Positions 25,676 through 34,564 of a stretch of DNA of 64,000 bases are shown here, piece after piece. The notes below the pieces were generated by a model. The model was not told where the DNA came from and did not search any database. It saw only the letters and a list, made by a program, of their open reading frames with translations. Every line of letters starts with the position of its first letter. Positions within the stretch are counted from its first letter, which is position 1. Position numbers and translations under genes: made by a program. Origin of the DNA: Chromatiaceae bacterium (GTDB taxonomy: Bacteria; Pseudomonadota; Gammaproteobacteria; Chromatiales; Chromatiaceae); assembly GCA_024235255.1 (NCBI GenBank), contig JACKMT010000001.1:806001-870000 (forward strand). Reading direction: 5' to 3'.

Positions 25676-27106
25676 ATGCATATCGAATTCTACGGCGCTA
25701 CCGGCGGAGTCACCGGCTCCTGCCACATCCTGCGTGCCAACGGGCAGACCCTGCTGCTCGATTGCGGTCTGATCCAGGGACGCCGCGAGGAGATGGAAAG
25801 AAACCGCAACCCTTTTCCGTTCTCACCTGCAGAGATCAGTGCGGTGGTGCTGAGCCATGGTCACATTGACCATTCCGGCCGCATTCCGCTGCTGGTCAAA
25901 CAGGGCTTCACCGGCCCTATCTATACCCAGAACGCGACCGCCGATCTGTGCGAAATCCTGCTGCAGGATGCAGCCTTTCTGCAGGAGAAAGACGCTCAGT
26001 TCGAGAACAAGCGGCGCAAGCGCAACAAGGCGCCGCCGGTGGAGCCGCTCTACACGGTCGATGACGCCGCTGCCGCGCTGCAGAATATCGTCCGCCTGCG
26101 CTACCGGGAGCAGCGCGAGATCCTGCCCGGCATCCAGCTGCGCTATCAGGATGCCGGGCACATCCTCGGATCCTGCAGCGTCGAGCTCTGGCTGAACGAG
26201 AACGGTACGGAGCGGAAAGTGGTATTCAGCGGCGACCTCGGCCAGTACGACACTCCCATTCTGAACGACCCGGCGGTCATCGAGCAGGCCGACCAGGTGA
26301 TCATCGAAAGCACCTACGGCAACCGGCGCCACCGCGACCGGCAGGGCACCATCGATGAGATCGGCCAGATCATCAGCGATGCCGCACACCAAAAAGGCAA
26401 TCTGCTGATACCCGCCTTCGCCATCGGCCGCAGCCAGGAGATCCTCTACTATCTGGGGAAGTATTACGACGAATGGCATCTGGAGCGCTGGCAGATATTT
26501 CTCGACAGCCCGATGGCGATCAGGGCAAGCAAAGTCTACTGGGAGTACCCGCATCTCTATGATGAAGAAGCCACCCGGCTGCGCAAACAGGTCAACGAGA
26601 TGCCCTTTTTGCAAAACCTGCACCTTACCCCGCTGCCCAAGGAGTCAATGGCGATCAACCGGATCAAAAGCGGTGCCATCATTATCTCAGCCAGCGGCAT
26701 GCTGACCGGTGGCCGTATCATGCACCATCTGAAGCACAATGTTTCGCGCAGCGGCGCACACGTCATGATCGTAGGATACCAGGCTAACGGAACGCTGGGA
26801 CGCAGGCTTGTCGACGGGGACTCCACGATCAAAATTTATGGCGACGAATACCGGGTGAAAGCAAAAATTCACACCGTCGGCGGTCTCTCCGCCCACGCCG
26901 ACATGGACGATTTGATGCGTTGGTTGGGCAACTTCAAATCCAATCCTCAAGTCCACGTAGTGCACGGCGAGCCGGAAGTGAAGCAGGATTTCCGCAACAC
27001 AATCGAATCTCAACTGAAGCTACAGGCCTCCGTTCCGGCGCCGGGCGAAATTTTCGAACTAGGGCCTGTTAACACTAATCCGATGGATTCTGTTGCACCT
27101 GAATAA
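25676..27106 (+). CDS. Beta-CASP family metallo-beta-lactamase (RNA-processing type)
   Basis: A 476-residue protein of the metallo-beta-lactamase plus beta-CASP family, which includes RNA exonucleases and CPSF-type endonucleases. The metal motif HGHIDH is at 61-66, followed by DAGHILGS, FSGDLG, IPAFAIGRSQE and the beta-CASP ASGMLTGGRI and GGLSAHAD motifs. It is likely a ribonuclease. AAGGA upstream of the ATG is a fair ribosome binding site. The last 15 codons (from 27062) are encoded by a MITE inserted near the end of the gene, so the original C-terminus has been replaced by VNTNPMDSVAPE. Confidence 0.9.
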   Translation: MHIEFYGATGGVTGSCHILRANGQTLLLDCGLIQGRREEMERNRNPFPFSPAEISAVVLSHGHIDHSGRIPLLVKQGFTGPIYTQNATADLCEILLQDAAFLQEKDAQFENKRRKRNKAPPVEPLYTVDDAAAALQNIVRLRYREQREILPGIQLRYQDAGHILGSCSVELWLNENGTERKVVFSGDLGQYDTPILNDPAVIEQADQVIIESTYGNRRHRDRQGTIDEIGQIISDAAHQKGNLLIPAFAIGRSQEILYYLGKYYDEWHLERWQIFLDSPMAIRASKVYWEYPHLYDEEATRLRKQVNEMPFLQNLHLTPLPKESMAINRIKSGAIIISASGMLTGGRIMHHLKHNVSRSGAHVMIVGYQANGTLGRRLVDGDSTIKIYGDEYRVKAKIHTVGGLSAHADMDDLMRWLGNFKSNPQVHVVHGEPEVKQDFRNTIESQLKLQASVPAPGEIFELGPVNTNPMDSVAPE

Positions 27107-27326
27107 GCGTCAATCAAGGCGCGAGGAGAGAGGTTTAGTGACGCTAAATAAACGACGAGCAACGCAGAGTGACGCTTATTCAGGCGCAACCCGCAGGGCT
27201 GGGGCTCTTTTCCCGCCCAGCGGCGTTATCATTCGCTCATGTAGCGCCACTACACTTCTCTCATTCTGCCTTGCTGGACGAAAAAAGAGCCCCAGCAGAG
27301 CCTATCGGATTAGTGTTAACAGGCCT
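27062..27326. mobile_element. 265-bp MITE with 23-bp terminal inverted repeats and TA flanks
   Basis: The termini GGCCTGTTAACACTAATCCG (from 27063) and its complement (27306-27325) form inverted repeats of 22-23 bp, with a single mismatch at the outermost base. The block is flanked on both sides by TA (27060-27061 and 27327-27328), as expected for a Tc1/IS630-type non-autonomous element. Internal inverted pairs are GAATAAGCGTCA (27101) with TGACGCTTATTC, and GGGGCTCTTTT with AAAAGAGCCCC. It encodes no transposase. Its left end supplies the C-terminal codons and stop of the preceding gene. Confidence 0.85.
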
Positions 27327-27339
27327 TAGGATAACAGCC

Positions 27340-28278
27340 ATGCCCAACCCCATCCCGACACCATTGCAGAACTGGCTCGACGCGTTCAACGCGCTCAAAC
27401 AGAAATTACTGGAGAGCGGTTTCAAGATCACACCGAGCAACGCCAGGGAAGCGCTGGAGACGCTGACCAGGCGCTATGTCACCTCGGCTCCGGAAATACC
27501 GCTGGTACAGGACGATATGGTACCGGGCAACCGGTATTCCGTTCCGGTGCGCATCTATCATCCTCAGCCGGAAGAGGCGCTGCCGCTGCTGCTGCTTGCC
27601 CACGGCGGCGGACATATGGCGGGCAGCCTCAGCCTTTACGACCCGATCGCCCGCAGGCTTGCCAAGGCTGCATCGCATGTCGTGGTATCGGTCGATTACC
27701 GGTTGGCGCCCGAGTGTCCTTATCCGCTTGGGGTAACTGACCTGGGCAGCGTGATAAAAGGCATTCAACCGGTGCTGAGAAATCTCGGGCTGCGTTTCGA
27801 AAAGCGCATCTCCCTGGCCGGAGACAGCGCCGGCGGCGCGCTCTGCGCCACCAGCAGCCATCGTTTCCAGTTCGAACCGGGCGTCAGCATCCATCGTCAG
27901 GTGCTTATCTACCCCAGTCTGGACTACACGCTGAGTCAGCCGTCGGCTGGCGAATACGCTAAAGGCTACCTGTTGGATCGCGACCGGATTTTCTGGTATT
28001 TCGACAACTATTTTCAGGGGATAGAGAATAGAAAGGATGCATCACCGCTGTTCATGCCCTGCTCAAACAGGCTGCCGGAGACGCTGGTCATCACCGCCGA
28101 GTACTGCCCACTGCGCGATGAAGGCAAAGCCTATGCCGACCGGCTGCGCGATGCCGGTATCCGTGCAGAGTATCTTCAATTCGACGGCATGATCCATGCG
28201 TTTCTGAATCTGGAGGAGCTGGTGAAGGAGCAGTGCGCGGAGGCATACCTCAAGATTGGCCAATTTCTCAATTCATGA
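27340..28278 (+). CDS. Alpha/beta hydrolase (HSL-type esterase)
   Basis: A 312-residue serine hydrolase of the hormone-sensitive lipase group. It has the oxyanion motif HGGGHMAGS, VDYRLAPECPYP, the nucleophile elbow GDSAGGAL and the C-terminal catalytic DGMIHAFLN. The substrate is unknown, most likely short-chain esters. The frame is open to 27169 through the MITE, but the ATG at 27340 just after the element is where the protein begins. The MITE probably supplies or disturbs its promoter. Confidence 0.9.
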   Translation: MPNPIPTPLQNWLDAFNALKQKLLESGFKITPSNAREALETLTRRYVTSAPEIPLVQDDMVPGNRYSVPVRIYHPQPEEALPLLLLAHGGGHMAGSLSLYDPIARRLAKAASHVVVSVDYRLAPECPYPLGVTDLGSVIKGIQPVLRNLGLRFEKRISLAGDSAGGALCATSSHRFQFEPGVSIHRQVLIYPSLDYTLSQPSAGEYAKGYLLDRDRIFWYFDNYFQGIENRKDASPLFMPCSNRLPETLVITAEYCPLRDEGKAYADRLRDAGIRAEYLQFDGMIHAFLNLEELVKEQCAEAYLKIGQFLNS

Positions 28279-28303
28279 GCTGCCCGGCGCCCGATCGTCC
28301 ATA

Positions 28304-28993
28304 TCAGCGTTTAGTCAAATGACTCAATACATCGTCCATCATCCGGTTGATCGATCGGTATGCTGCCGCGTCAGCCGAGCGCATTTCATCTTCCGTTTGT
28401 ATGTACCTGGCGGGCACAATTTCATCCCTGCAATTGGCAACGATGCGCTGCAGCGACTCCGGCGTGGTCTCCAGATGGAATTGCAAGCCAATAACTGAGG
28501 TGCCGATCTGGAACGCCTGGTTTGTGCAGCCGTCGCTGCTTGCCAGATGCACCGCCCCTGCCGGCAGATCAAAGGTTTCACCATGCCAGTGAAAGACTTG
28601 TACGGTCTGCGGAAAGTTGAAAGCCGAATGATTGGATACAGCAATGCCGTTAATCGGGAACCAACCGATCTCCTTTGCACTGTTCGGATATACACCGGAT
28701 CCCATTGCGCTGGCGATAAGCTGCGCTCCCAGACAGATGCCGAGCACCGGCTTACCTGACACCACGGCTTCGCGCAGGTATGCTTTCTCCGCGGCTAGCC
28801 AGCGAAACTGCGCCTCTTCATTGACGCTCATCGGGCCGCCCAACACCACCAGCAGATCAATCTGATGCAGCGCCGGGATTTCAGCCGATTCAAAGAATTT
28901 AGTCGCGGTTATCGCAAAACCATGTGCTGTGAGCCAGGCTTCGATACTGCCCAGCCCTTCGAATGGAACATGCTGAAAGTAATGTGCACGCAT
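28304..28993 (-). CDS. Class I glutamine amidotransferase-like protein
   Basis: A 229-residue stand-alone GATase1 domain. It has LVVLGGPMSVNEE, the nucleophile elbow GICLGAQLIA and the catalytic histidine/glutamate region GLQFHLETTPESL. Such proteins are related to GMP synthase glutaminase domains and to gamma-glutamyl hydrolases; the acceptor is unknown. The ATG at 28993 has a good GGGAAGAG; an upstream in-frame ATG at 29008 is less well placed. It is convergent with the esterase gene. Confidence 0.85.
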   Translation of the reverse strand: MRAHYFQHVPFEGLGSIEAWLTAHGFAITATKFFESAEIPALHQIDLLVVLGGPMSVNEEAQFRWLAAEKAYLREAVVSGKPVLGICLGAQLIASAMGSGVYPNSAKEIGWFPINGIAVSNHSAFNFPQTVQVFHWHGETFDLPAGAVHLASSDGCTNQAFQIGTSVIGLQFHLETTPESLQRIVANCRDEIVPARYIQTEDEMRSADAAAYRSINRMMDDVLSHLTKR

Positions 28994-29024
28994 CTCTCTT
29001 CCCTGCATTAAAGCTTCAACCCGG

Positions 29025-29095
29025 GTTTCCGTGCGCAGCGGTACTCCTGCGGTATTCGAGCGTACAACCGCGGAGAATTTCCGCTGCGCTGAAAC
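29025..29095. repeat. Imperfect 71-bp palindrome downstream of a small gene
   Basis: Nested inverted repeats: GTTTC/GAAAC at the ends, GCGCAGCGG (29033-29041) with CCGCTGCGC (29081-29089), and inside CTCC-GCGGT with ACCGC-GGAG. It abuts the TAG of the leftward gene at 29095, so on that strand it would form a long hairpin immediately after translation stops. There is no T run, so it is either a processing hairpin or a REP-like element rather than a classic terminator. Confidence 0.65.
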
Positions 29096-29598
29096 TACCG
29101 CCCATTATCGGGCGTATCAAAAATATTCAACTTGGCAAAGAAGGTGCGATGGTCGATATAGTGCGTACCGTCGCAGGAAAATGCCATGTTGATCATGCCG
29201 TTGATCACATTAATCGCCGCATTGCGCAGATAGATATTTTCGTCGGTCAGCCGGAGCCGCCTAAATTCGCCCAGCACACGTGCTATTTCATGGGCGCCCA
29301 AGACGGCGGTACGCCCGGCATAATCTGAGTCCGGGAAGCGATCGATAAATCCGCTATCGAACACCTCTTCACGTACGAATTTTTCATAGCAGAATGGATC
29401 GCGGGCAAACCAGCAGGTGATTTGGCTCGAAGAGTAGTGAATCTTGACATGAAACACTCCTTTCCGCTCAATCAATGCGCTCACAACGTCGTGAACACGG
29501 TCGATCGATGCATCAAACAGACTTTCGACTCGATGCTGTTCGAACAAAAAGGCGCGTACCGATGGATCGCCCTTAATCTGTAACCATCTGTGAGGCAT
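29095..29598 (-). CDS. Hypothetical protein
   Basis: I do not recognise this 167-residue protein. It is mixed alpha/beta, fairly rich in aromatic residues and arginine, with no signal peptide or membrane segment. The middle segment HVKIHYSSSQITCWFARDPFCYEKF and the following IDRFPDSDYAGRTAVLGAHEIARVLGEF look like a compact globular domain. The ATG has GGAG eight bases upstream, which supports it as a real gene. It lies between the amidotransferase gene and another small leftward gene, upstream of and divergent from the eCIS operon. Confidence 0.6.
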   Translation of the reverse strand: MPHRWLQIKGDPSVRAFLFEQHRVESLFDASIDRVHDVVSALIERKGVFHVKIHYSSSQITCWFARDPFCYEKFVREEVFDSGFIDRFPDSDYAGRTAVLGAHEIARVLGEFRRLRLTDENIYLRNAAINVINGMINMAFSCDGTHYIDHRTFFAKLNIFDTPDNGR

Positions 29599-29778
29599 GC
29601 GGCAGCTCCAAGCCCGAGTTTTGCAATAACCGAATATACTATACCTTCAAACAGCACGGCAGCGGATTACTCTCTGGCCGGCTACGGCCCGGAACCATCT
29701 GATGCTCCTCCACAGTGCCAAACAACGGAAAACCGACGTCTGACACAGCTTGGCTTGCATTTGCCCCGGTCCCTTCGG

Positions 29779-30252
29779 TCAGGCCAGCCGCAGCTGTTCC
29801 AAGGATGCGTATGCATTCCCATCGCCTATATCCGGAACAATAGTCAACTCAAGCACAGTGACCGCCGCCAGTTCGACGTGCAGATCCTCCGTTTCACTGG
29901 TCGCTCCTTTGGGGCTGAAATTCCACTGCTGGCGCAGGATCTCCCGGAACGACTGGCCACCATCCGGCGACCAACGCAAGACAAACTCTTGGGTACGCTC
30001 CACATCGCTCTCAATGAAACTCAACCAGATGCGTCGAAGCGGCTGTGGATTGCTGAAGAGAATCCGTATCGTCTGCTCTCCGGGGGCCACCGCGCGCCAA
30101 CCTGTCGCCACACCCAGCAGCAGTGCGGACTCAATTGGATGAGCGGCATCCTCGGAGGTTAGCTCAACCTCCGCGAGTTCTTCCAGATTCAACCACTCCA
30201 GATCGGTTGGCCCGGTTCGTTTCATATTCGTCGTGATAATTCTTTTACGCAT
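29779..30252 (-). CDS. Hypothetical protein with possible F5/8-type (discoidin-like) beta-sandwich
   Basis: A 157-residue protein without signal peptide. Residues about 45-155 look like an F5/8 type C or similar beta-sandwich: strands IRILFSNPQPLRRIWLSFIE, EFVLRWSPDGGQSFREI and the closing NAYASLEQLRLA pattern. An AGGTGAC ribosome binding site precedes the ATG at 30252. It is the gene divergent to the eCIS operon, about 0.7 kb away. The assignment is by pattern only; function is unknown, perhaps carbohydrate or surface binding. Confidence 0.6.
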   Translation of the reverse strand: MRKRIITTNMKRTGPTDLEWLNLEELAEVELTSEDAAHPIESALLLGVATGWRAVAPGEQTIRILFSNPQPLRRIWLSFIESDVERTQEFVLRWSPDGGQSFREILRQQWNFSPKGATSETEDLHVELAAVTVLELTIVPDIGDGNAYASLEQLRLA

Positions 30253-30965
30253 GGTATTGTCACCTGAATTCTAGCCTGAGATATTCCCCGCCGGTTGTGG
30301 TTGCAAATGACTGCATGCCTGCCGTATCCCAGTCGCTCCAGTTACAGACCTATTTGCAACCTTACGCTTTGACAGGCACGCTCACAATCTCCCAGGGAGT
30401 CATGCTATCTTCTGAGTTGAGATGATTTTATTACACACCGCAATGAACCTCGCGCCACCACATCATAGTTACATCATTTCCCAGCGTTGCCTACTGGTGG
30501 CAACATCGGAGGGGGGAGCGAAGTGGATGGTAAGCGAAACAACAAAATCCGCCTGCCCGCCTTTCAGATGGCGTTTATCAACCCCCCGACGACGTAGATC
30601 TGCAAGTAAAGTTTCGTTATTGATAACCCGTTAGCGAAATAAAAATCTGCCCACCGGAAAGAGCTTGCGCACCCGAACTCTTTATACTAATTTCTTGGCC
30701 ACGGCGAACAACTTTCAGCACTGCCCAAGTGATTTAATTGCACTTTAAAATTAAACAGTTTAAATGAGGTTTACTTTTGAGCATCACATGGATTTTGCCA
30801 AGGTATTTAATAGTCGAAAGAGCCAGTCCCTTAGTTTTAACAGTTTCAAAGCCATAGTTTTTGTAACCCATATCGCAGCATCTTTTCAGCATACTCAGGT
30901 AGTCTGAAAACACCTGAATAGTTGCGTTTCGGTTTCATTTAAAAAAGGATTTCGGGGAGTAAGCG
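30253..30965. other. AT-rich leader of the eCIS operon, no gene seen
   Basis: About 710 bp between the divergent hypothetical gene and the first eCIS gene. I find no convincing coding region; a 70-codon frame at 30422-30634 has no supporting features. The right half (30640-30950) is much richer in A and T than the flanking genes. It contains a TATACT at 30683-30688 that could be a -10 box (without a good -35), and a TTGACA at 30369-30374 without a matching -10. A long untranslated leader or silencer (H-NS-like) binding is possible. Confidence 0.4.
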
Positions 30966-31553
30966 GTGGCTTCGTACAAGGGGGTACAGGGCGCTCTGGT
31001 GGCGCTGGAGGAGTTCTTCAAGCAGCGCCTGCCGGCGGATCTGAGCGACGAACCGGTAAGCGCATCCGTAACGCTGCTGGGCAGCGCCGATATTGCCGAA
31101 GCGCTGAGCGGAAATCTGCTCGGCATCTACCTGCACCGCATCACCATCGATCCCCACGGCCGCACCCGCACTTTCAGTCAACAGGGCACGCAACAGAACG
31201 GCCGTCAGGGCGAACTGCCGGTCAACCTCCATTTCCTGCTGATCGCCAACGCCAGCAGCCCTACCGTGGAGGCGGATCTGATGGCTTGGGCCATGCTGGT
31301 GTTAGCCAACGAAAACCAGATCGACATCTCCCATGTACAGGGCATCGACAGCGAGTGGGCCGAGCGAGAGGTGCTCAACATTGCGCCGGAAGAGATGTCC
31401 ACCGAGGATCTGATGCGGATCTGGGACGTATTTGAATCGCCCTACACCAGCACCGTGCCTTACGTTGCCCGGACCGTGCGCCTGCGCCTGACGCCGCAGC
31501 GCAGCGAAGGATCACCCGTGATCACCCGCGTGTTTCCCGGAGGCACGCTGTGA
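30966..31553 (+). CDS. eCIS cap/terminator protein, DUF4255 (Pvc16/Afp16 N-terminal-like)
   Basis: A 195-residue DUF4255/Pvc16_N protein. In Afp and PVC particles Afp16 is the tail-terminator cap that closes the distal end of the tube and sheath. Matching features are ALVALEEFFKQRLP, VNLHFLLIANASS and the central MAWAMLVLANENQ helix followed by IAPEEMSTEDLMRIWDVF. The start is a GTG with GGGGAG about eight bases upstream. It opens the rightward eCIS array; its stop overlaps the GTG start of the next gene. Confidence 0.9.
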   Translation: MASYKGVQGALVALEEFFKQRLPADLSDEPVSASVTLLGSADIAEALSGNLLGIYLHRITIDPHGRTRTFSQQGTQQNGRQGELPVNLHFLLIANASSPTVEADLMAWAMLVLANENQIDISHVQGIDSEWAEREVLNIAPEEMSTEDLMRIWDVFESPYTSTVPYVARTVRLRLTPQRSEGSPVITRVFPGGTL

Positions 31554-32329
31554 ACCGGGTCAATGTACTGGAAACGAACATCCTGCACGCCAGTGACGTG
31601 ATCTACTGGCTCGACGGCAGCAGCGCACCGGATCCCAACGCCATGCTGCGCCTGCCGGCTGCGCTGGAACTTCAGCTCACCACCCGGCCCGGCGATCTGC
31701 TGGTCGTCAACAGCGTGGGCAAGACAGCTTTTCTGCGCCGCCCCCAGAATCCGATCGTTGCAGGCAGCGCCAGCGAGGCTGACCTGCAACCGTCAATATC
31801 GCCCACTTTCACCATCGCGGGTATCGTCAGCGACAGCAGCGGGCGCTACATCGCCCGCCGCTTCTCCATCGCTGCCGGCAATGGTGCCGGGCACGGGCTG
31901 GTGCTCTATCCCTCGCCGCTGGGCAGCCGCTTCGGTCCGGCCGGAGGCGTGTTGGGCACGCTACGCTTCGGCACATCCGGTGCGCCGGTGCCCTGGGCCA
32001 TGCTTACGTTGACCGTCACCACCACACTCGGCGCCACGCTGATCTTTCGTGCGCAAGCCAACGGCCAGGGCGATTTCATGCTGCCGCTGACCCGGCTGCC
32101 GCCGCTGCCGGAAGGCATTGCCGACTATGCCGCGACACTCGCCGTTTCCGCTTTGGCATCCGCCGTTGCAGCCAGCCCGGTCGATCCGGCGGAACTGGTG
32201 GCAATGGCGCTCGGGGATCTGACCGCTGACGCTGTTTTTGCCGACCCCATCAGTTTGACCCTGGTACCTGGTGAGATCCGACTGCTGCGATCCTCCAGCC
32301 AGAATCACCTAACAGTGCAACCCAGTTGA
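31550..32329 (+). CDS. eCIS-associated protein of unknown function
   Basis: A 259-residue protein starting at a GTG that overlaps the stop of the DUF4255 gene, so it is coupled to it. It is beta-rich: two halves, the second (about 110-200) with GTLRFGTSGAPVPWAMLTLTV and RAQANGQGDFMLPLTRLPPLP, resembles a carboxypeptidase-regulatory or transthyretin-like fold. No signal peptide or membrane helix. Its place between cap and sheath genes suggests a cap adaptor or another structural part; that is inference from position only. Confidence 0.6.
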   Translation: MNRVNVLETNILHASDVIYWLDGSSAPDPNAMLRLPAALELQLTTRPGDLLVVNSVGKTAFLRRPQNPIVAGSASEADLQPSISPTFTIAGIVSDSSGRYIARRFSIAAGNGAGHGLVLYPSPLGSRFGPAGGVLGTLRFGTSGAPVPWAMLTLTVTTTLGATLIFRAQANGQGDFMLPLTRLPPLPEGIADYAATLAVSALASAVAASPVDPAELVAMALGDLTADAVFADPISLTLVPGEIRLLRSSSQNHLTVQPS

Positions 32330-32351
32330 CCGTCATGCAAAGGAGAAGACC

Positions 32352-34529
32352 ATGTCTGAATATCTTGCGCCCGGTGTGTTTGTGGAGGAAGTCAGTTTTC
32401 GCGCCAAATCCATCGAGGGCGTGGGCACCAGCGTTGCCGCCATCGTCGGCCCTACCCGCTTCGGCCCGCTGCGCGGCAAGCCGGAGGTAGTCACCAGCTT
32501 CGGCGAGTTCAGCCGCATCTACGGCGACATCCAGAATCTCAGCCTGGGCGGCAGCTCCGTACTGAATCATACCGCGATCGCCGCCAAGGCGTTCTTCGAC
32601 GGCGGCGGCAAGCAGCTGTTCGTGGCTCGGGCGGGCAACTTTGCCACCCCCACCACCGGATTCGCCGCGGCGGCGGACGCGGCCGGCGCGGTCACCTTCA
32701 GCAGCCGCTTTCCGGGCAGCATGGGCAACTTCACGTTGGAGCTGGAGTGGCGCGACAGTGAAAACCTACTGCGCCGGGATGCGCTGTCGGCACCGGCCGA
32801 GGGCGAGGTGGTGTTGCTGGAAGCCAGCGGCCTCAGCAACGCAATCCGGGCCGCAGGCGCCAACGTCGTCGCGCGGGTGCCGGATGCGGCTTTTCCGCTG
32901 GCGATCCGTGCCGTGGTGCGGCGCGAAGGCGATCACTTCGTCATCGTCAACAACCTGTGCGATATCACACCGGCTGCCGGCAGCCTCGGCGGCACCGATC
33001 TTCGTCCGGATGCCGGCAATCCGGGAGATGAAGGGTTTCTGATTAGCGCGGGTCTGGTCAGCGGTGGCGGGGTCAGCGTCAACTTTACCCGCATCACGCT
33101 CAAATCACCCGCCAGCGGCAGCCTCGCCAACGGCGCGGCGGCGGTGCTCACGCTGAACGCAGCCACCGATCTGAGCGACTTTACCGGCGGTAGCTGGGGC
33201 ACCAACAGTACCATCTACGGTACCCTGGACATGGACAACGCTGAATTCGATGTCAGCGCCGATCCGATCAACCCAGGTGTTGCCGCGTTCTCCTTTCCAC
33301 TGGCGGCGCTGGCGGCGGCGCCCAACAGCGTGCGCGCGATCATGGTACAGCGCAGCTTCGACCTCAGCGTGCGCTCCGGCGGTGCCAACGGTCCGGTCAT
33401 CTACAGCTACGGCAACATCTCCACTGCCCCGACCGGCCCCGACAGCCTGGCCGCCAAACTGGCGCAGACGCCGGAAAAACGGCAGGACCAGCTGAGCAGT
33501 CCGGTGAGTTGCACACTGGACGACGGCATCAGCGGCACCGACGTGATGGATGCGCTGATGGAGCTGTTCGACCCCAGTGCAATGAATCCGACCGGCATCT
33601 CCGTCAGCGGACCCCGCTACCTGATCACGTTGAGTGGCGGCAACGACGGCGACGCACCGGCGGCGGTCCACTACGGCGGCGTCAGTGACGAGGTGAACGG
33701 CAGCACCGGCTTCGTCTCGCTGGAAGATATCGAGGATGTCTCGATCGTGATGACCCCGGCTGCAGCAGCCGACGCCGTCAATCATCAGGCGATCGTCGCG
33801 GAGATGCAGAAACACTGCCTGCGGATGCGCTACCGGGTCGGCATTGTCGACAGCCGGGCCGACATGTCGCTGGCCGAGATCCGCGAGTTCCGCTCCAATT
33901 TCGACGACTCCCGCCTGGCGCTCTACTACCCCTGGGTGGTGATCGCCGATCCGCGCGGCATCGCCACCACCATTACCGCACCGCCGGCAGGCTTCATCGC
34001 CGGGGTCTATGCCAATACCGACGTACAGCGGGGCGTACACAAGCCGCCGGCCAACGAGATCGTCATCGGTGCGCTGCGCTTTGCGCAGGATATCAACCGC
34101 TTCCAGCAGGAGCTGCTCAATCCCAACGGCATCAACTGCCTGCGATCCTTCCCGGGCCGGGGGCATCGGGTCTGGGGTGGACGCACGCTCTCCAGCGATC
34201 CGGAGTGGAAATACGTCAACGTGCGGCGCTACTTTCTCTACCTGGAGCGCTCGATCGATAAATCCACCCAGTGGGTGGTGTTCGAACCCAACGGCGAAGC
34301 GCTGTGGGACAACGTACGCGCCACGGTGGAAAGCTTTCTCTACAACGAGTGGCGCAACGGGCGTCTGCTGGGCAGCGAAAAAAGCGCCTATTTCGTCCGC
34401 TGCGATCGCAGCACCATGACCCAGAACGACATCGACAACGGCCGCCTGGTGTGCGAGATCGGCGTCGCCGCGCTGAAGCCTGCGGAGTTCGTGATTTTCC
34501 GCATCGGTCAGAAAACCGCAGATGCATGA
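32352..34529 (+). CDS. Contractile tail sheath protein
   Basis: Main sheath subunit (725 residues) of the contractile injection system; contraction drives the inner tube through the target. It begins with the classic sheath N-terminus (EYLAPGVFVEEVSFRAKSIE, then GVGTSVAAIVGPTRFGPL) and has a C-terminal domain with NPNGINCLRSFPGRGHRVWG, RRYFLYLERSI and WVVFEPNGEALWDNV, the most conserved part of phage and eCIS sheaths. The middle about 350 residues are an enlarged beta-rich insertion that would decorate the particle surface. A strong AAGGAGAAG precedes the ATG. Confidence 0.95.
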   Translation: MSEYLAPGVFVEEVSFRAKSIEGVGTSVAAIVGPTRFGPLRGKPEVVTSFGEFSRIYGDIQNLSLGGSSVLNHTAIAAKAFFDGGGKQLFVARAGNFATPTTGFAAAADAAGAVTFSSRFPGSMGNFTLELEWRDSENLLRRDALSAPAEGEVVLLEASGLSNAIRAAGANVVARVPDAAFPLAIRAVVRREGDHFVIVNNLCDITPAAGSLGGTDLRPDAGNPGDEGFLISAGLVSGGGVSVNFTRITLKSPASGSLANGAAAVLTLNAATDLSDFTGGSWGTNSTIYGTLDMDNAEFDVSADPINPGVAAFSFPLAALAAAPNSVRAIMVQRSFDLSVRSGGANGPVIYSYGNISTAPTGPDSLAAKLAQTPEKRQDQLSSPVSCTLDDGISGTDVMDALMELFDPSAMNPTGISVSGPRYLITLSGGNDGDAPAAVHYGGVSDEVNGSTGFVSLEDIEDVSIVMTPAAAADAVNHQAIVAEMQKHCLRMRYRVGIVDSRADMSLAEIREFRSNFDDSRLALYYPWVVIADPRGIATTITAPPAGFIAGVYANTDVQRGVHKPPANEIVIGALRFAQDINRFQQELLNPNGINCLRSFPGRGHRVWGGRTLSSDPEWKYVNVRRYFLYLERSIDKSTQWVVFEPNGEALWDNVRATVESFLYNEWRNGRLLGSEKSAYFVRCDRSTMTQNDIDNGRLVCEIGVAALKPAEFVIFRIGQKTADA

Positions 34530-34564
34530 TCGACGCTGAACATTAAGGAACGAGGATTCGAAAC

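Noticed and set aside
30422..30634. Rightward 70-codon frame in the eCIS leader
   Set aside because: No Shine-Dalgarno, no family features and mixed composition; more likely leader sequence.
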